Shown here piece after piece: positions 23,814-35,100 of a stretch of 64,000 nt of DNA (positions within the stretch are counted from its first letter, which is position 1; each line of letters begins with the position of its first letter). The stretch comes from Sarocladium kiliense (taxonomy: Eukaryota; Ascomycota; Sordariomycetes; Hypocreales; Sarocladiaceae), in assembly GCA_030734395.1 (NCBI GenBank), contig JAUZTG010000029.1:6510001-6574000 (forward strand), read 5' to 3'. Below the pieces are notes generated by a model that saw only the letters and a list, made by a program, of their open reading frames with translations, did not search any database and was not told where the DNA came from. A program made the translations under genes and the position numbers.

Positions 23814-24906
23814 GTTGACGAATGGGCCTGGGTACTACGAGTTGTCGGTTGAAATGGCCGCTGAGTTATTGATTGGAAAAGGAACATGCATCCATCATAT
23901 TGGCGATCTCATGTCTGAGCTGAAGGTTGAACGAATCCCATATGAGTAAGACAGCTTCCGCTCAGTCCACCATCGTATCGCGACTCGTAACCCAGTGGGC
24001 TGTATGTACGCTATTATTTTCATTTCCCGAACTGGAATCTTTAACCACCTCCGCCCAGCGATCGGCTTCCCCCTCAGTTTCCCCCACAGCAACCCCACAG
24101 TCAGTATCTTGGATGGATGGTCCCTGTACCGAGAACCGACCGGAAGGAAATCTCCATTGGCCAACGCATAGGCGTCATGCCAGTGAGTCAATAGCATTGA
24201 CTCAATAGTCCGGGGATAGCTGGACTTGGGTACGGTACCTGAGCCATCATCTCTTTACCGGAGCAGGCAATAATACGCACTCGTGCCCCAGAACACTAGC
24301 CATGGCCAGACACCTGTTCCTAGTCTTCATGTAGTTCACGGGCCCTATGGATTTTGATGGTGATGCCCTCCATGGTCCTAAGATGATCTAGGCCCAATGA
24401 ACTTTGCTTGAACCTTTCTCATCATCCACCAAGCACCCAAGTCAATCAGGTCTCTCATCTTGCCATGACAGCCGGCCTTTTGTCGAAAAAACACCACCAC
24501 CACTAGTCATGCTCTAGTGTTTCCCTCCTCCCAATTTTCGCGCATCACGTCTGCACGAACTCCACAACTAAAAAGGCACGACCTGGCCGAATGCAGTAGT
24601 TCTAACCACCCTTTTCCCCGAGCTTCTTGAATCGCGTGAGCGTAAAATTGCGGGTTGGAACCACGCTTTCCCCAGATTCTGTCCCGTTGTCAGTCGAGAA
24701 ATTCCCGATGGTGTACGCACGTCCGGTTCAGAGTTGCCGAGCTATAAGCGAGCAGTCGAGTTTGAGACTGGGCGAGTATAATACTGCAGCCGATTCCCCG
24801 AGTTGGCGGACTGATTCTATATGAGACCCCTTTACAATCTGCTGCGCTTCATTCCCCGAAACAGCATTGTGACAGACCTACACATATTGTCTGCCAATCT
24901 TGAACC
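23814..24906. other. Divergent promoter region, DUF1593 / MFS transporter
   Basis: 1.1 kb. It has a CGG-N9-CCG arrangement at 23846-23860 and several isolated CGG triplets. The 16-nt palindrome found around the aminotransferase and amidase was not found here. Confidence 0.5.
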
Positions 24907-26684
24907 ATGGCTACTACTGAGAAGCCCACGGAGCAGTTCTCCTCCGAGCACGTTGAGCAGGACAGAGAGCTCCAGACGACTCTGGCACAGGTCGCTAACC
25001 AAGACGAGCATGACCTGGGAAAGATCGAGTCTATCCGCAAGTTTCCTCTTGCTTTCATCTGGTCCTGCTACGCCGTCTGGTGTGTCCTTCTCGTCAGCTT
25101 CGAAAACCAAGCGGCTGGAAACATCATTGGTGTGCCCAAGTTTCGCCAGGATTTCGGCCATCCGTACAATGGGGACTATGTGATCCCAGCTAATTGGCAA
25201 AGTGCCTTCCAAGGAGCTCCTGTCGCCTCGTGAGTACTCTACTGTCGATTTACTCTCCCGCTTATCACCAGGTCAGTATGCTAACTCATAGTGTAGTGGT
25301 ATTGTAGGTGCTCTAGGCTGTGGTGCGCTGGCCGATTGGCTCGGGAGAAGAGCCGTCATTATTATATGTCTCGTCATCTCCTTTGCTGCCATTACCATGG
25401 AGTTTGTTGCCACGACCAATCCCCTATTCTTCGGCGGCAAGTTCCTCAATGGTTTCCCCATTGGCGCACTTGCTTCAGTGACAGTCTCCTACATCGGAGA
25501 GGTGAGTGAAGTAATACGAGCCCTTTGATCCGAAGCAAAATACTCATGTCTTCTCCTCCAGATTGCCCCGACACCTCTGCGTGGCATGCTCACATGTCTT
25601 TCGGCCTTCGCATACACCTTCGGCCCCCTTTGTGTCGCCCTCATCATCAACTGGACCGGTGATCTCGACTCTCGCTGGGCATACCGAGCTGTCTTCTGTG
25701 CGCAGTACGGCTTTGCTGCCATCTCTGCTATTCTTGTCCCCTTTATGCCAGAGTAAGCCTTGTTCTTCTTCAGGAATGACAACCGTGTACCTGTGCCTGA
25801 CTTGTCCCAGATCTCCATGGTGGTTGGTTTCCAAAGGTCGTGAAGACAAGGCTCTCAAAGCTCTGCACCGCCTCGGCAGTCGTGGAGATGAAGGAGTGAA
25901 GCGTCTGGCCGCCATCAAGAAGACCCTGGAAGAGGTCAAGAGGGAGACCGAGGGCGTCACTTACTTCGAGTGCTTTCGAAAGTCCAACCTCCGCCGAACC
26001 ATGATCTCGATTGCTCCTCTTTGCATCCAAAGCCTCTCGGGTATCGTTTTCGCTGCGTCCTACTCGGTTTATTATATGCAACTTGCTGGGTACAGCACAG
26101 CGGAGAGCTTCAAGCTTCAGATTGTGCAACAGGTGCTGTCACTGGTAGGAAACGCCATGAGTTGGTATCTTGTTGATCGCGTGGGACGCCGCAACCTCAC
26201 GTTCTACGGCCTTCTCGTCCTGATGATCATACTCACCCTGATGGGTGGCCTTGCTGTTATGGATACATCGGGGTCCATAAAAGGTACCGTCGCCATGATC
26301 TTGCTCTACTGCTGGTGGTACAACGTCACGATCGGTGCCACGGCATACACGGTTCTATGCGAAGTCTCAACTTCTCGTCTGCGAGTCAAGACCATCTCTA
26401 TTGGTCTTGCATCGCAGTACAGTATCAACATGATGTGGAGTTTCGTCTTGCCATATCTCTTCAACCCGGACAAGGCCAATCTCGGGGCGCAGGTGGCCTT
26501 TATCTTCAGCGGACTTGCGGTCTTGAGTCTCGTCTTTCTGTGGGTTTACCATCCGGAGACTGCTGGTCGTACATACGAGGAGCTGGACGAGATGTTCGCC
26601 AAGAAGGTGCCGGCTCGCAAGTTCCGTAGCTATCGTCCAACAACTCAGGTTCAGGGCGAGACGGCTAAGACGGCAAAGCTGTAG
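24907..26684 (+). CDS. MFS sugar transporter, alpha-glucoside permease type
   Basis: Plasma-membrane proton-coupled transporter, 12 predicted membrane segments. Exons 24907-25229, 25297-25501, 25562-25752 and 25811-26684 give 530 residues. Sugar-porter signatures are all present: GALADWLGRRA (loop 2-3), PESPWWLVSKGRE (end of the first half, restored by the last intron join), VDRVGRR (loop 8-9) and PETAGRTYEELDEMF at the end of the last helix. PESPWWLV and PETAGRTYEEL are typical of fungal maltose/alpha-glucoside permeases rather than hexose carriers. The hydrophilic N-terminus of ~50 residues is also usual for that group. It starts the group of genes that continues with the aminotransferase, regulator and amidase. 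The actual substrate cannot be read from sequence. Confidence 0.9.
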
Positions 26685-27079
26685 CCATAGAATAATTAGC
26701 CTACCATCCGAAAGCCTGAGCTTGTTTAATGTAGCATCGATACTTTCTAGACATGTCTTGCTCTCCTAATCGCTATGGACAAAAGACTAGGTTCATTGGT
26801 GATCACTCGAACCTTCATGTAACCAGAAGCTGCACAAGGCGGTCTCCAGAGACAAGCAGATTGCTCATCGAGAGGTTTTGTACGCGAAAGAAGTATATTG
26901 GAGAAGTACTCTGTGAGGGTTTTTCCTCGCTGCTGGTTACTCAGGGGCGGTACTGGCAACCGCTTGATTCCATTGAAAGTCGCCGACACCGAAAGAACCG
27001 ACCGGATTGATGTAGTATACTTTTAGTTACTATGTCTACCAAGCTAACACACGGGCATGACCCGCTGCTATCATGGCGT

Positions 27080-27095
27080 CGGCGATTTTGCGCCG
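27080..27095 (+). promoter_or_regulatory. CGG-N10-CCG palindrome, likely zinc-cluster regulator site
   Basis: CGGCGATTTTGCGCCG lies about 330 bases upstream of the aminotransferase start. It matches the site at 31546-31561 at 14 of 16 positions. Inverted CGG triplets are the classic binding sites of Zn2Cys6 dimers. Confidence 0.6.
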
Positions 27096-27260
27096 TGCCC
27101 CGGACATTCATCTACCGACAGGACAGGAGATCCAGATCGCGTTAGTTAAATGGTTTCAATCTTCGGCGAATTTCAGGGTTTTCTTGAGCCAGTCTATAGT
27201 GAATACGAACGTCGACTTTGAGTTACTGCAGTAGGTAGCGGCAACTCCATCGTGGCAACT

Positions 27261-27276
27261 CGGTCATTTTGCGCCG
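27261..27276 (+). promoter_or_regulatory. Second CGG-N10-CCG site before the aminotransferase
   Basis: CGGTCATTTTGCGCCG keeps the outer CGG/CCG with the same N10 spacing, and the block ATTTTGCGCCG is identical to the site at 27080. It lies 65 bases upstream of the TATA box. Confidence 0.55.
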
Positions 27277-27340
27277 ATGGTGGACTCTTAACGCCGCGGC
27301 ACTCGAGCCGTTGTCGTGATTGGAAAAGGTTGCTTGCAAA

Positions 27341-27347
27341 TATATAA
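27341..27347 (+). promoter_or_regulatory. TATA box of the aminotransferase gene
   Basis: TATATAA sits 82 bases before the ATG at 27429, in a sensible position downstream of the two palindromic sites. Confidence 0.55.
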
Positions 27348-27428
27348 ACACCACTCTGCTTGGGCTGACATTTCACATTCTGGTCTTGGAAGCATACCAA
27401 GTATTTATTTCAGTGCACGTTATTCACC

Positions 27429-28956
27429 ATGGGATCCCTTGACACTTCGGCCAACGACGACCTTCTCACGGCTTCAGCCCGAGAGCTGCGTCTATCTGCA
27501 ACTTTGGAGATCAACGAGCTTGTGAAGAAGCACCACGAACAGGGCAAGCGGGTGGTGCATCTTGGATTCGGAGAGGCGACTTTCCCGATACCCCATGTCG
27601 TTCTCAAGAAGCATAGTGAGGCTAGCAGCAACACAAGCTACCTTCCAGTGGCTGGCTTGAGCAAGCTTAGAGAGGTTTGTAAGATGACTCCCTAGGTGAA
27701 GTTATTGAGCTGACTGACTGAACTTGCACAGTCTGTTGCTAGTTTCCAATCCAGGCGACTGGGTCTCGACATTGCCCCTGAGCAGGTAGTCATTGCGCCA
27801 GGCTCCAAGCCCCTGCTTTTTGCACTGTTCGACATTCTAGACGGCGACGTGCTTCTACCCAGGCCATCATGGGTGAGCTACGAGCCCCAGGTCAAGCATG
27901 CGGGAAAGCAGTTGTTCTGGGTAGAAACCGATGAGGAGGACCGACACACTATCACGCGTAAGAGCACTTGACCATCGAGGGCTTACAGCTCTTACTAACA
28001 GCACGCCTCTTCAGTGGCGTCTCTAAAGTTTTCATTCGAACAGGCCATCGCGGCTGGTCGCCGCCCGCGCATCATGCTCATCAACTCGCCATCTAACCCA
28101 ACTGGCCAAGCTTTCTCCGAGTCTACCATCGACACCATCGTTGGGTTTTGCAGAGAGAATGGCATCACGTTGATCAGTGATGAGATTTACTCCGATATCC
28201 ATTTCGACGGAGCAAGTTGTGCTAGTGCTTGTGCTGGAATTAACTTCAACGCTGGCCAGATGATCTTGACTGGTGGTTTGTCCAAGGTCAGTATTTATCC
28301 GGCATCTGTATAAAGCAAGATACTGACATCTAGGTAAGACATACTCGGCGGGCGGATGGCGAGTTGGGTTTGCAATCTTCCCATCCACGAGCTTTGGCAC
28401 CAAGGTGCAGAAGGCTATCCTTGCCTATGCCTCAGAATGTTGGTCTGCTGCCTCAGCTCCAGCACAAGAAGCCGCTGCTGTAGCATTCGCACCGACTGCC
28501 AACATGGATCTCTATCGCCAGCAAGTGACCCAAGTCCACCAGGCGTGTACTCTGAAACTATATCAAGCGCTCAAGGACTGCGGTCTAGCGATTGCGAAAC
28601 CGCAAGGCGCCTTCTACTTATACCCTTCTTTCCATCCTTACACCAAGCAGCTCGAGTCTGCTGGAATCCACACGAGTGTTCAACTGTCTCGTTGGCTAAT
28701 CGAGTCCTGTGGTGTTGCGGCATTGCCTGGCTCCGTGTTTGGCGAGGACGATGAGGGTTTGGCTGGGGGACGGTATCGTCTGAGAATGGCGACGAGCTAT
28801 CTTTACTTCAAAGACCAGGATGAGAGATATACGAGGGGGTATGCGCTACTTGAAAGTTCTTCTCAGGAGGGGTTCTCGGACTCAGTGGAGCTGCCTTTGC
28901 TGGACGAGGCTATTGCGGCGATTCAGAAGGCGGTAGAGAAGGTGAAGAGCCTGTGA
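27429..28956 (+). CDS. PLP-dependent aminotransferase, class I/II
   Basis: Fold-type I enzyme that moves an amino group between an amino acid and a 2-oxo acid. Four exons (27429-27674, 27732-27957, 28015-28286, 28339-28956) give 453 residues. NSPSNPTGQ binds PLP/substrate carboxylate, SDEIYSDIHF carries the aspartate and tyrosine that hold the cofactor, and LTGGLSKTYSAGGWRVGF contains the Schiff-base lysine. The last intron ends at an unusual GTAAG acceptor, chosen because it joins LSK to TYSAGGWRVG exactly as in the family. No targeting signal is seen, so it is probably cytosolic. Similarity is to the broad aspartate/aromatic group; substrate preference is not determined. The 3' end is only 90 bases from the end of the convergent regulator gene. 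Confidence 0.92.
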
Positions 28957-29046
28957 TCATCACTTGTTCTTTGGGGGTGAAGACGCATTTCACTCATAAA
29001 AAAATGATGCCAAAGTCTGGTTAGATACAGTCCTCCTTCCTTGTCA

Positions 29047-31454
29047 TTATAAACCTATTTCCCACGGTAACGTGCCATCATTGACGCTCACATCTTGAGG
29101 AAACATGTCCCAGTACGTCTCTGAATTGTTCATGCCCAGAATGTCGAGGAAATGCCCCATATCATCCCAGCTTTCTGCAGGATCCCCGTGAGCCATCCAG
29201 GCTGCCGTGGGCTGCGGCTGGCCAAAGCTCAGAGGCAAATGACTTGAGCCAGTCTGATCTGCATTCGTCTCAGGGTTAATACTTTGCGAGGTCAGCCCAG
29301 CTGAAATCACCCGCATCGTGGTATCAGCCAGAACATCAAAGTCAGTATCCAGTTTCGACAGAAAGTCATCGCTCACGCGCTCGTTCATAATGGCGAGACA
29401 AACGGAGCACTTCCGCATCCAGGCTGGAAGGTCGGCGAGTAGGAGTGGGAGTCCTGTGCGTGGTGCCAGCTTGGCGTAGCTTGTCCGGGCTGTGATGATC
29501 ATTGTCAGGCCGGCGAAGACGACTCCTTGGACGAGCATCCAGGAGAGCGGGACGTTGCTGGCACGAAGAACATCGGTGATGCTGTCTATGTAGGCGCCGA
29601 CGGAGCGGAGACACTTTTCAAGCGATTCTGCGGATGGACTTGGGCATAGCGGGCTCGTGCGGTGAAGCACAAATGTGGTCCCATGATATAGTCGGTTCCA
29701 AAAGCTTTTTCCTGTCATATCAGCATTTGAACTTGACTGAGCTCTGGTTCAGTGTGAATAACTAACTTGAAGGGATACGGGTCGTCGCTGTCAACTGGGC
29801 ATGTGCTGTTCATCAACTCTCTCCAGGAATCCAGCCGAGACTGCAGACGCGTGATCACGCCGTGACGAGCGTCATCGGAGCTTTCCTCGGTCCTGACTGC
29901 TCCCCCATAGACCTTTGACACGATTCGAGCCTGGATCTGACGGTGCTTGATGTGGAGAATGCCAAACGAGGTCGCTGAGCTGTGGGCAGGTAACTCTGCT
30001 GTGATGTGCTCCTCACCAATTGAAAAAGGCCGCCCTAGGTTATACGAGAGACTGATCTCGATCGTATAGGCTGTCCAGAAGACACTGTTTCTTTCATTCA
30101 CTACTTCTGGAGAAAGATTCCTCCCCTTCGGAGCGTAGTGCAAACCGATCTCAACAGCTAACTATTCGTGGTGTTAGTTGTACCCAATGCTAGGCCAACA
30201 AGCAGGATAGACTCACGCGCATGGCCAGACCGGCCAACTGCCATTGACTGGAGCCAATTGGACGATATGAACTGTAAATGCAAACCAAAAGAAGTATCTG
30301 AATGGTGGTCAGGGTTGGACGAAGGTTCTTGGCCACTATGTCGAAGCATGGCAAGGCTTTGGAATATAGAGAGGCTGCAGATGGCGCGGTTCCCCAGCTG
30401 TTGAGACTCTCATCTGGGAATGTACTTGACCTGGAACTGTGCTGTAGTCGCTTGATGGTGTTACTGTAGTTCGTTGCTCCGAGTGCCATGACCAAGTAAA
30501 ATATCGCCATCTTGCCAGCACGCTCAGGAGAGTTCACCACGTCTTGCCAAGGGACATTTTGTAGCTCGCTACACTCTCTGATAAGCCCATCCAACTTTTC
30601 CAGGCTGAACACCAGGTATAAAGGATGTATCCACAGCAAATATGACTGGTGGAAGAGCCGCACCGTGTCTGGTGACAAAGGTAGCTGGTCGTCGGCGGCG
30701 TCTTCCAGGAAACGGCCCCGCCGGTCGGAGTCACCTCGATCAGATTGTGGTGCGCGTCTCCGCGTCGGTGCTTGATTGGGCTCAGCGTATGATCGCAGGA
30801 TGGCTGCTGCATGGCTGGCGAAGAATGCGCCACTGGACGGGCCCAGGTACTTCTGCTCGCCTGTAGCGTTCAGGGTGACGAGGCTGATGTTGGGTGCATC
30901 ATTTTCGGCCTGTTGTGAGATAGCTGCTGTTGGCGAGCTGGGTTCATCAGCAATAGCTGGTGTAGTCCGCGTAGCTGTCGGCCTGTCAATGGTATCTGCC
31001 GAGACATTGTGACGAACGTCTCGTAGACTGGCTCCAGTAGGAACCTGGGTGCAGTCGACTCCGAACTTCCGAGATAGCTCGCTCTCAAGCCATGTAACCC
31101 GTTCTCTAGCCTCTTTCAATGCTCTGTTCCATATCAGCCAAGGGGTCCCGAAGATGCGGTGAATGACATGGCTAAGGAAAACGCATACAGGACGGTATCG
31201 GCCTTTTTGCGCCGGGTGTAAGGCTGACAATGGAGGCCCGCATCACGGCAGCTATGACAATCAGGAAATCCACTGCACTGGAACGAATGAGCGATGATCA
31301 ATTCAAAAGTCCGGACTACAAGATGGCTTACCCTGACTTTCTTCCCGTGGCAGCGCACACATGCTCGGATAGCAGGAGTGGTCATGGTTCTGGTCGAAGA
31401 CGTCCGGAGATGCGCAGACCGGACAGGATGAAAATCGCCGAGGGCGCCACTCAT
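29047..31454 (-). CDS. Zn(II)2Cys6 transcription factor with fungal_trans domain
   Basis: Nuclear regulator. Exons 31454-31332, 31277-31189, 31123-30217, 30161-29767 and 29704-29047 give about 723 residues. The first intron splits the zinc cluster; splicing restores C-x2-C-x6-C-x5-C-x2-C-x6-C at residues 32-58. It is followed by a basic linker (TRRKK) and a short coiled-coil-like helix (LKEARERVTWLESEL), the usual dimer region. The middle-homology 'fungal_trans' domain runs from about residue 190 to 480, with LYLVFSLEKLDGLI, KMAIFYLVMALGA, LVCIYSSYRPIGSSQWQLAGLAMR and FWTAYTIEISLSYNLGRP. The last intron is the least certain: acceptor 29705 is the one that keeps frame. Another ATG at codon 24 may be the true start. 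The gene is divergent from the amidase, and their shared 311 bp carry a CGG/CCG palindrome, so self-regulation and control of the amidase are likely inferences. Confidence 0.9.
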
Positions 31455-31765
31455 ACAAAATGCGAGAGGAGCGAATGGCGACTTAGTGGAACTGTGACCT
31501 ACCTAGTGGAGGTGGTGATCACGAACACAGTCTAGTCCGATATCGCGGCGGTTTTCCGCCGAGGCCATTGTCTATGGAGTTGGAGGTCCGAGGAATTGTT
31601 ACAAGAGCAGTCCAACACGCTTGCGCCGAGCACCCAACCTCTGTTCTCGTGGGCCAAGCAGAATAAATCCGATCCCAGTCGAAGAAGAACTCATTCACCA
31701 AGCAGCGCCACTGACAAGCCTTCAAAGTCTTCGTTCGCATCCAGTCCTCCAGATCTCCAACCAAT
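31455..31765. promoter_or_regulatory. Shared divergent promoter, regulator / amidase
   Basis: A 311-bp gap between two start codons facing away from each other. It contains the palindrome at 31546-31561 and GCGCCG half-sites such as that near 31622. No gene is present. Confidence 0.6.
31546..31561 (+). promoter_or_regulatory. CGG/CCG palindrome in the regulator-amidase gap
   Basis: CGGCGGTTTTCCGCCG is a perfect inverted repeat with 6-bp arms and a TTTT spacer. It reads as both CGG-N10-CCG and CGG-N4-CCG. It lies 92 bases from the regulator ATG and 205 from the amidase ATG, and is nearly identical to the site at 27080-27095. Confidence 0.65.
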
Positions 31766-33560
31766 ATGGGCTGGGAAGCCGTCGCGCAGAGGAAGCAGGA
31801 TGCGCGCGAGGCGTCCATTAATGCAGCAGCGCATCTGTTAAACGAAAAAGCAATATGCGCACTACCCAAATATGAAAGCTTGACAGACATAACCTCGAGA
31901 ATATTGCAAGGAGAGCTCACAGCGGAGACTATCACACTGTCCGCGATCCATTAGTGCGTTGTGCTCTGCATCGCCCCTCAACGTCTTCCCTGCTAACAAG
32001 CTGCACAGCGCCGTCAGAGCACATATAGATGTGAGATCATGATCACTGTCCAAAGCGTTCGCTTGTATCTAATAGGCGCTGTAGACAAATTGTCTATCCG
32101 AACCTCTCTTCGAGCAGGCTCTGGATCGCGCCCGCTACCTCGACAATTACTTTCGCGAGACAGGGAAGCTCCTCGGTCCCCTTCATGGTGTTCCCGTCTC
32201 TGTCAAGGACCAGTTCAACGTTCAAGGCGTCGACACGACTCTTGGTTATGTTGGCCGGTCATTCAAGCCAGCTCAAGAAGACGCCGTGTTGGTTCGCATC
32301 CTGAAGAACCTTGGGGCTGTCATCGTTGCCAAGACATCGATACCACAAAGCATAATGGTAAGGAACACGGCGCTCACACATGTTTCCGTAATCGTCCGAC
32401 TGACATGCGACGGCGACTTCTAGTGGGGAGAAACGGAGAGCCCTCTCTGGGGCGTGACCACGTATCCTGGGAGGCCTGAGCTGACACCAGGTGGCTCGTC
32501 AGGAGGCGAAGTAGCTTTGATGGCAATGTCTGGCTGCTTCATCGGCTGGGGAACCGACATTGGTGGCTCCATTCGTGGACCAGCTCACATTTGCGGCCTC
32601 TTTGGCCTCAAGCCAACGAGCTCTCGGTTTCCCTACGCAGGCGTTCCAGTTTCTCACGAAGGTCAGAGCTACGTACCGTCCTCTATTGGGCCATTTGCCC
32701 GTGACCTTTCCACGCTCACAGCGGTGACGAGAGAATGCATCCAGGCCGGACCGTGGCTGCTCGACCCGAGCGTGACACCCCTGCCCTGGCGAGAGGGGAT
32801 ATATCAGTCTGTCCAGAGAAGGCCTTTGCGAATCGGTGTTGTTTTCGATGACGGTGTAGTCAAGCCACATCCAGATATAGAGCTTGCCGTACGGCATGCG
32901 GCAACTCTACTGGAGCGAGCTGGTCATGAACTGGTCAAGTGGGATACGTCTGATCATCTATCGTGTATCGAGACTATGGATCGGTTCTATCGCGCCGATG
33001 GAGGTGAAGACATACGACGCGATGTCGAAGCAGCTGGTGAGCCGATGATTCCGCACGTGAAGGCGCTTGTGGAGTCGGCGAAACCAATATCTGTGTATGA
33101 CTACTGGCAATTGAGTCGTCAACGAACAGCTGCACAGCTTGCATACAACAAGAAATGGAATGAGACAGCCGACGAGAAGGGGCAGTGCGTCGATGTGATC
33201 ATCAGCCCCGTGCTTCCACACACTGCTGTCCCGCACCGGTCAGCTCGTTGGACCGGGTATACCAAGATCTGGAATTTTCTCGACTATGCGGCCATGTCGC
33301 TCCCATTCAGCGCTGTCGGCGCTGCAGATCCTTCAGATGAGGATCACCATTTCGGCATGAAAACTGAAGAAGCGCGCCGACTCTACAAAGAGCACAGCCC
33401 GCGCAATGCCTTTGATGAGTGGAACCAACAGGTATATGATCCGGCCCTGTTCGATGGCCTGCCTATCGGAGTTCAGATCATTGGAAGGCGGTTCGAGGAA
33501 GAAAAGGTACTTGGAGTAGCAAAAGTCATTCACGACTTGAGAATTAAACAGTCGAGATAG
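31766..33560 (+). CDS. Amidase (amidase-signature family, acetamidase-like)
   Basis: Hydrolyses a carboxamide to the acid and ammonia or amine. Exons 31766-31953, 32009-32030, 32085-32357 and 32424-33560 give 539 residues, the normal size for fungal acetamidase-like enzymes. The Ser-cisSer-Lys triad is visible: the lysine in PLHGVPVSVKDQFNV, the cis-serine in TPGGSSGGEVAL, and the nucleophile serine in GTDIGGSIRGPAHICG. The C-terminal part has the expected LPIGVQIIGRRFEEEKVL. Exon 2 is a 22-nt micro-exon (AVRAHID), placed because it joins exon 1 and the TNCLSEPLFEQALDRA stretch in frame. No signal peptide is seen, so it is probably cytosolic. With the transporter and aminotransferase nearby, use of an amide or amino compound as nitrogen source is a reasonable but unproven role. 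Confidence 0.92.
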
Positions 33561-33971
33561 CTGCGTGAATGAACCTACAGTGCCTCACTGCCAATCCCCG
33601 CTTACCTAATCCAAGGCCACGCCTGTCAAGGGGGTGCGCAAACAGGAATTAGTGGGCCATCAGCCATGGACGGGCAGTGCCACCTTACTTACGCCTTACG
33701 CAGCATCGCCTGAGCTTTGCGACTGGGCTCCCTCCTCCCGAGACACGACGTCAAACCACTCCCATCACCCCCTCAGGGCATCGCATCCACATCGCGAGCC
33801 TCCCTCACCAAACCCATCCATAAGCTCCAGCTGCCGACGCTTCAAAAGGCAGCTCTGCCATGTCCTCGACCTAAGCTCACCAGGCGAGCCGCAAACGCGC
33901 ACCCCAAAAAACCTACATACCCACCCCCCTCCCCGAACCATCCGCCCAGACTCATCAGCAACCACGCAACA
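33561..33971. other. Intergenic: amidase 3' flank and pyrimidine-rich leader
   Basis: 410 bases. The last ~200 are C/A- and CT-rich and probably form the leader of the next gene. The frame is open upstream of the ATG at 33972, but the composition there is not protein-like. Confidence 0.5.
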
Positions 33972-34352
33972 ATGGCCTACCTCCTCCTCTGGCTCTCCGC
34001 CTTCCTCTTCTTCCTCGTCACCGCCCTCTTCGTCACCCGCGCCCACTGGGTACACCTCCTCCCCTCCGTCCCCGGCGCAGACTACCTCTACTCCCGTCTC
34101 CCCTCCTCCTTCGCAGGCGACATCGAAGCCGGGCTCTCAAGCAATACGTTCGACCTGTCTGGCAATGTGGAAGATGGAGATGAACGTGCGGGATTGGATG
34201 ATGCTAGCAAGAGGGAGATTTTGAAGATTATGAAGAGGAGAAGGATGACGTTTGATCAGGCGAGGAAGAAGTATATGGAGCAGAGGTTCAAGGATAATGG
34301 CATTGGGGCGGATGGCATGCCGAGAGATCCCAAGTTTGTGAGCTTTTCTTGA
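33972..34352 (+). CDS. Small fungal membrane protein, DUF2015-like
   Basis: A 126-residue protein from one exon. Residues 3-22 (LLLWLSAFLFFLVTALFVT) form one membrane helix or signal anchor. The C-terminal half is charged and strongly patterned: LDDASKREILKIMKRRRMT, FDQARKKYMEQRF and GADGMPRDPKFVSFS. This closing block resembles a conserved fungal family of unknown function that I recall as DUF2015; the family name is from memory and should be checked. The ATG at 33972 is chosen because the membrane segment starts right after it, whereas the upstream open frame is low-complexity leader. Orientation suggests a helical cytosolic domain anchored to a membrane. Function is unknown. Confidence 0.75.
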   Translation: MAYLLLWLSAFLFFLVTALFVTRAHWVHLLPSVPGADYLYSRLPSSFAGDIEAGLSSNTFDLSGNVEDGDERAGLDDASKREILKIMKRRRMTFDQARKKYMEQRFKDNGIGADGMPRDPKFVSFS

Positions 34353-35100
34353 GGTTGGGGAAGGTTTTGGGGCGTGTTGTGGGAAGTCTTGTCCGACGAC
34401 ATTGCACTGCTTCTCTCTTTTTGTTTTCGCATTTCTTAGCGGTTGTCTTCGCTTTCGGCTTTTTCAGGCGGTCTTGCCTCGGGACTGCTTCGGTTTCGAC
34501 TACTTTGCCTGTTGTATACAGCGCATACGAGCACGACAGCTCTATTTTATTTTCCTTGGTTTCTTCGATCTCAAAATCAATACCTATGGCTTCCTCATAA
34601 TGGAACCGCGATGACGACGAGAGGTGGCAAAAGACGGAGGGATGGGATGATAGGTGGCGGGAAGTCACAGGGCACAGAGCAGTCTTTGCAGGCGTTATTT
34701 CATCTTGGACTTGACTTTTGGTCTTTCTTCTTCTTGATTATTCATTATGCCAGCCGTGCAATAACATGGGCTGCTCGTTGTTTAGGTTATATGTACTTCT
34801 GGAATATACAGTGAAACTGTATCTTCCCTTTCTCTTCAAGAAATATGCTTTGTCTCCCTGGGGGAAAAGATCCTATGCCAACAACTCCTGGGTACTCTCG
34901 CCCCTCATCATCATGATTGAGGGGAGAGTGTCTTGTCGTAATATATGTACAATTTCGACTTTCTGAAAACAACAAAAACCCTACTTTGGTCTCGTCTCGT
35001 GGGAGAGGAGGCTTCTGAGATGAAGATGCAATGCTGGTGGTTTTAAGACAATCTTGAGATTGTCCATGATTGATCGATCATGACGTCTAAGCGGAAACGC
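34353..35100. other. Convergent intergenic, 3' flanks
   Basis: 750 bases between two converging genes, T-rich around 34400-34580. No gene is recognised. Confidence 0.55.

Larger units (their letters stand above)
26685..27428. other. Intergenic: MFS 3' flank and aminotransferase promoter
   Basis: 744 bases without a gene. It holds two CGG/CCG palindromes and a TATA box, listed separately, giving a compact and orderly promoter for the aminotransferase. Confidence 0.65.
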
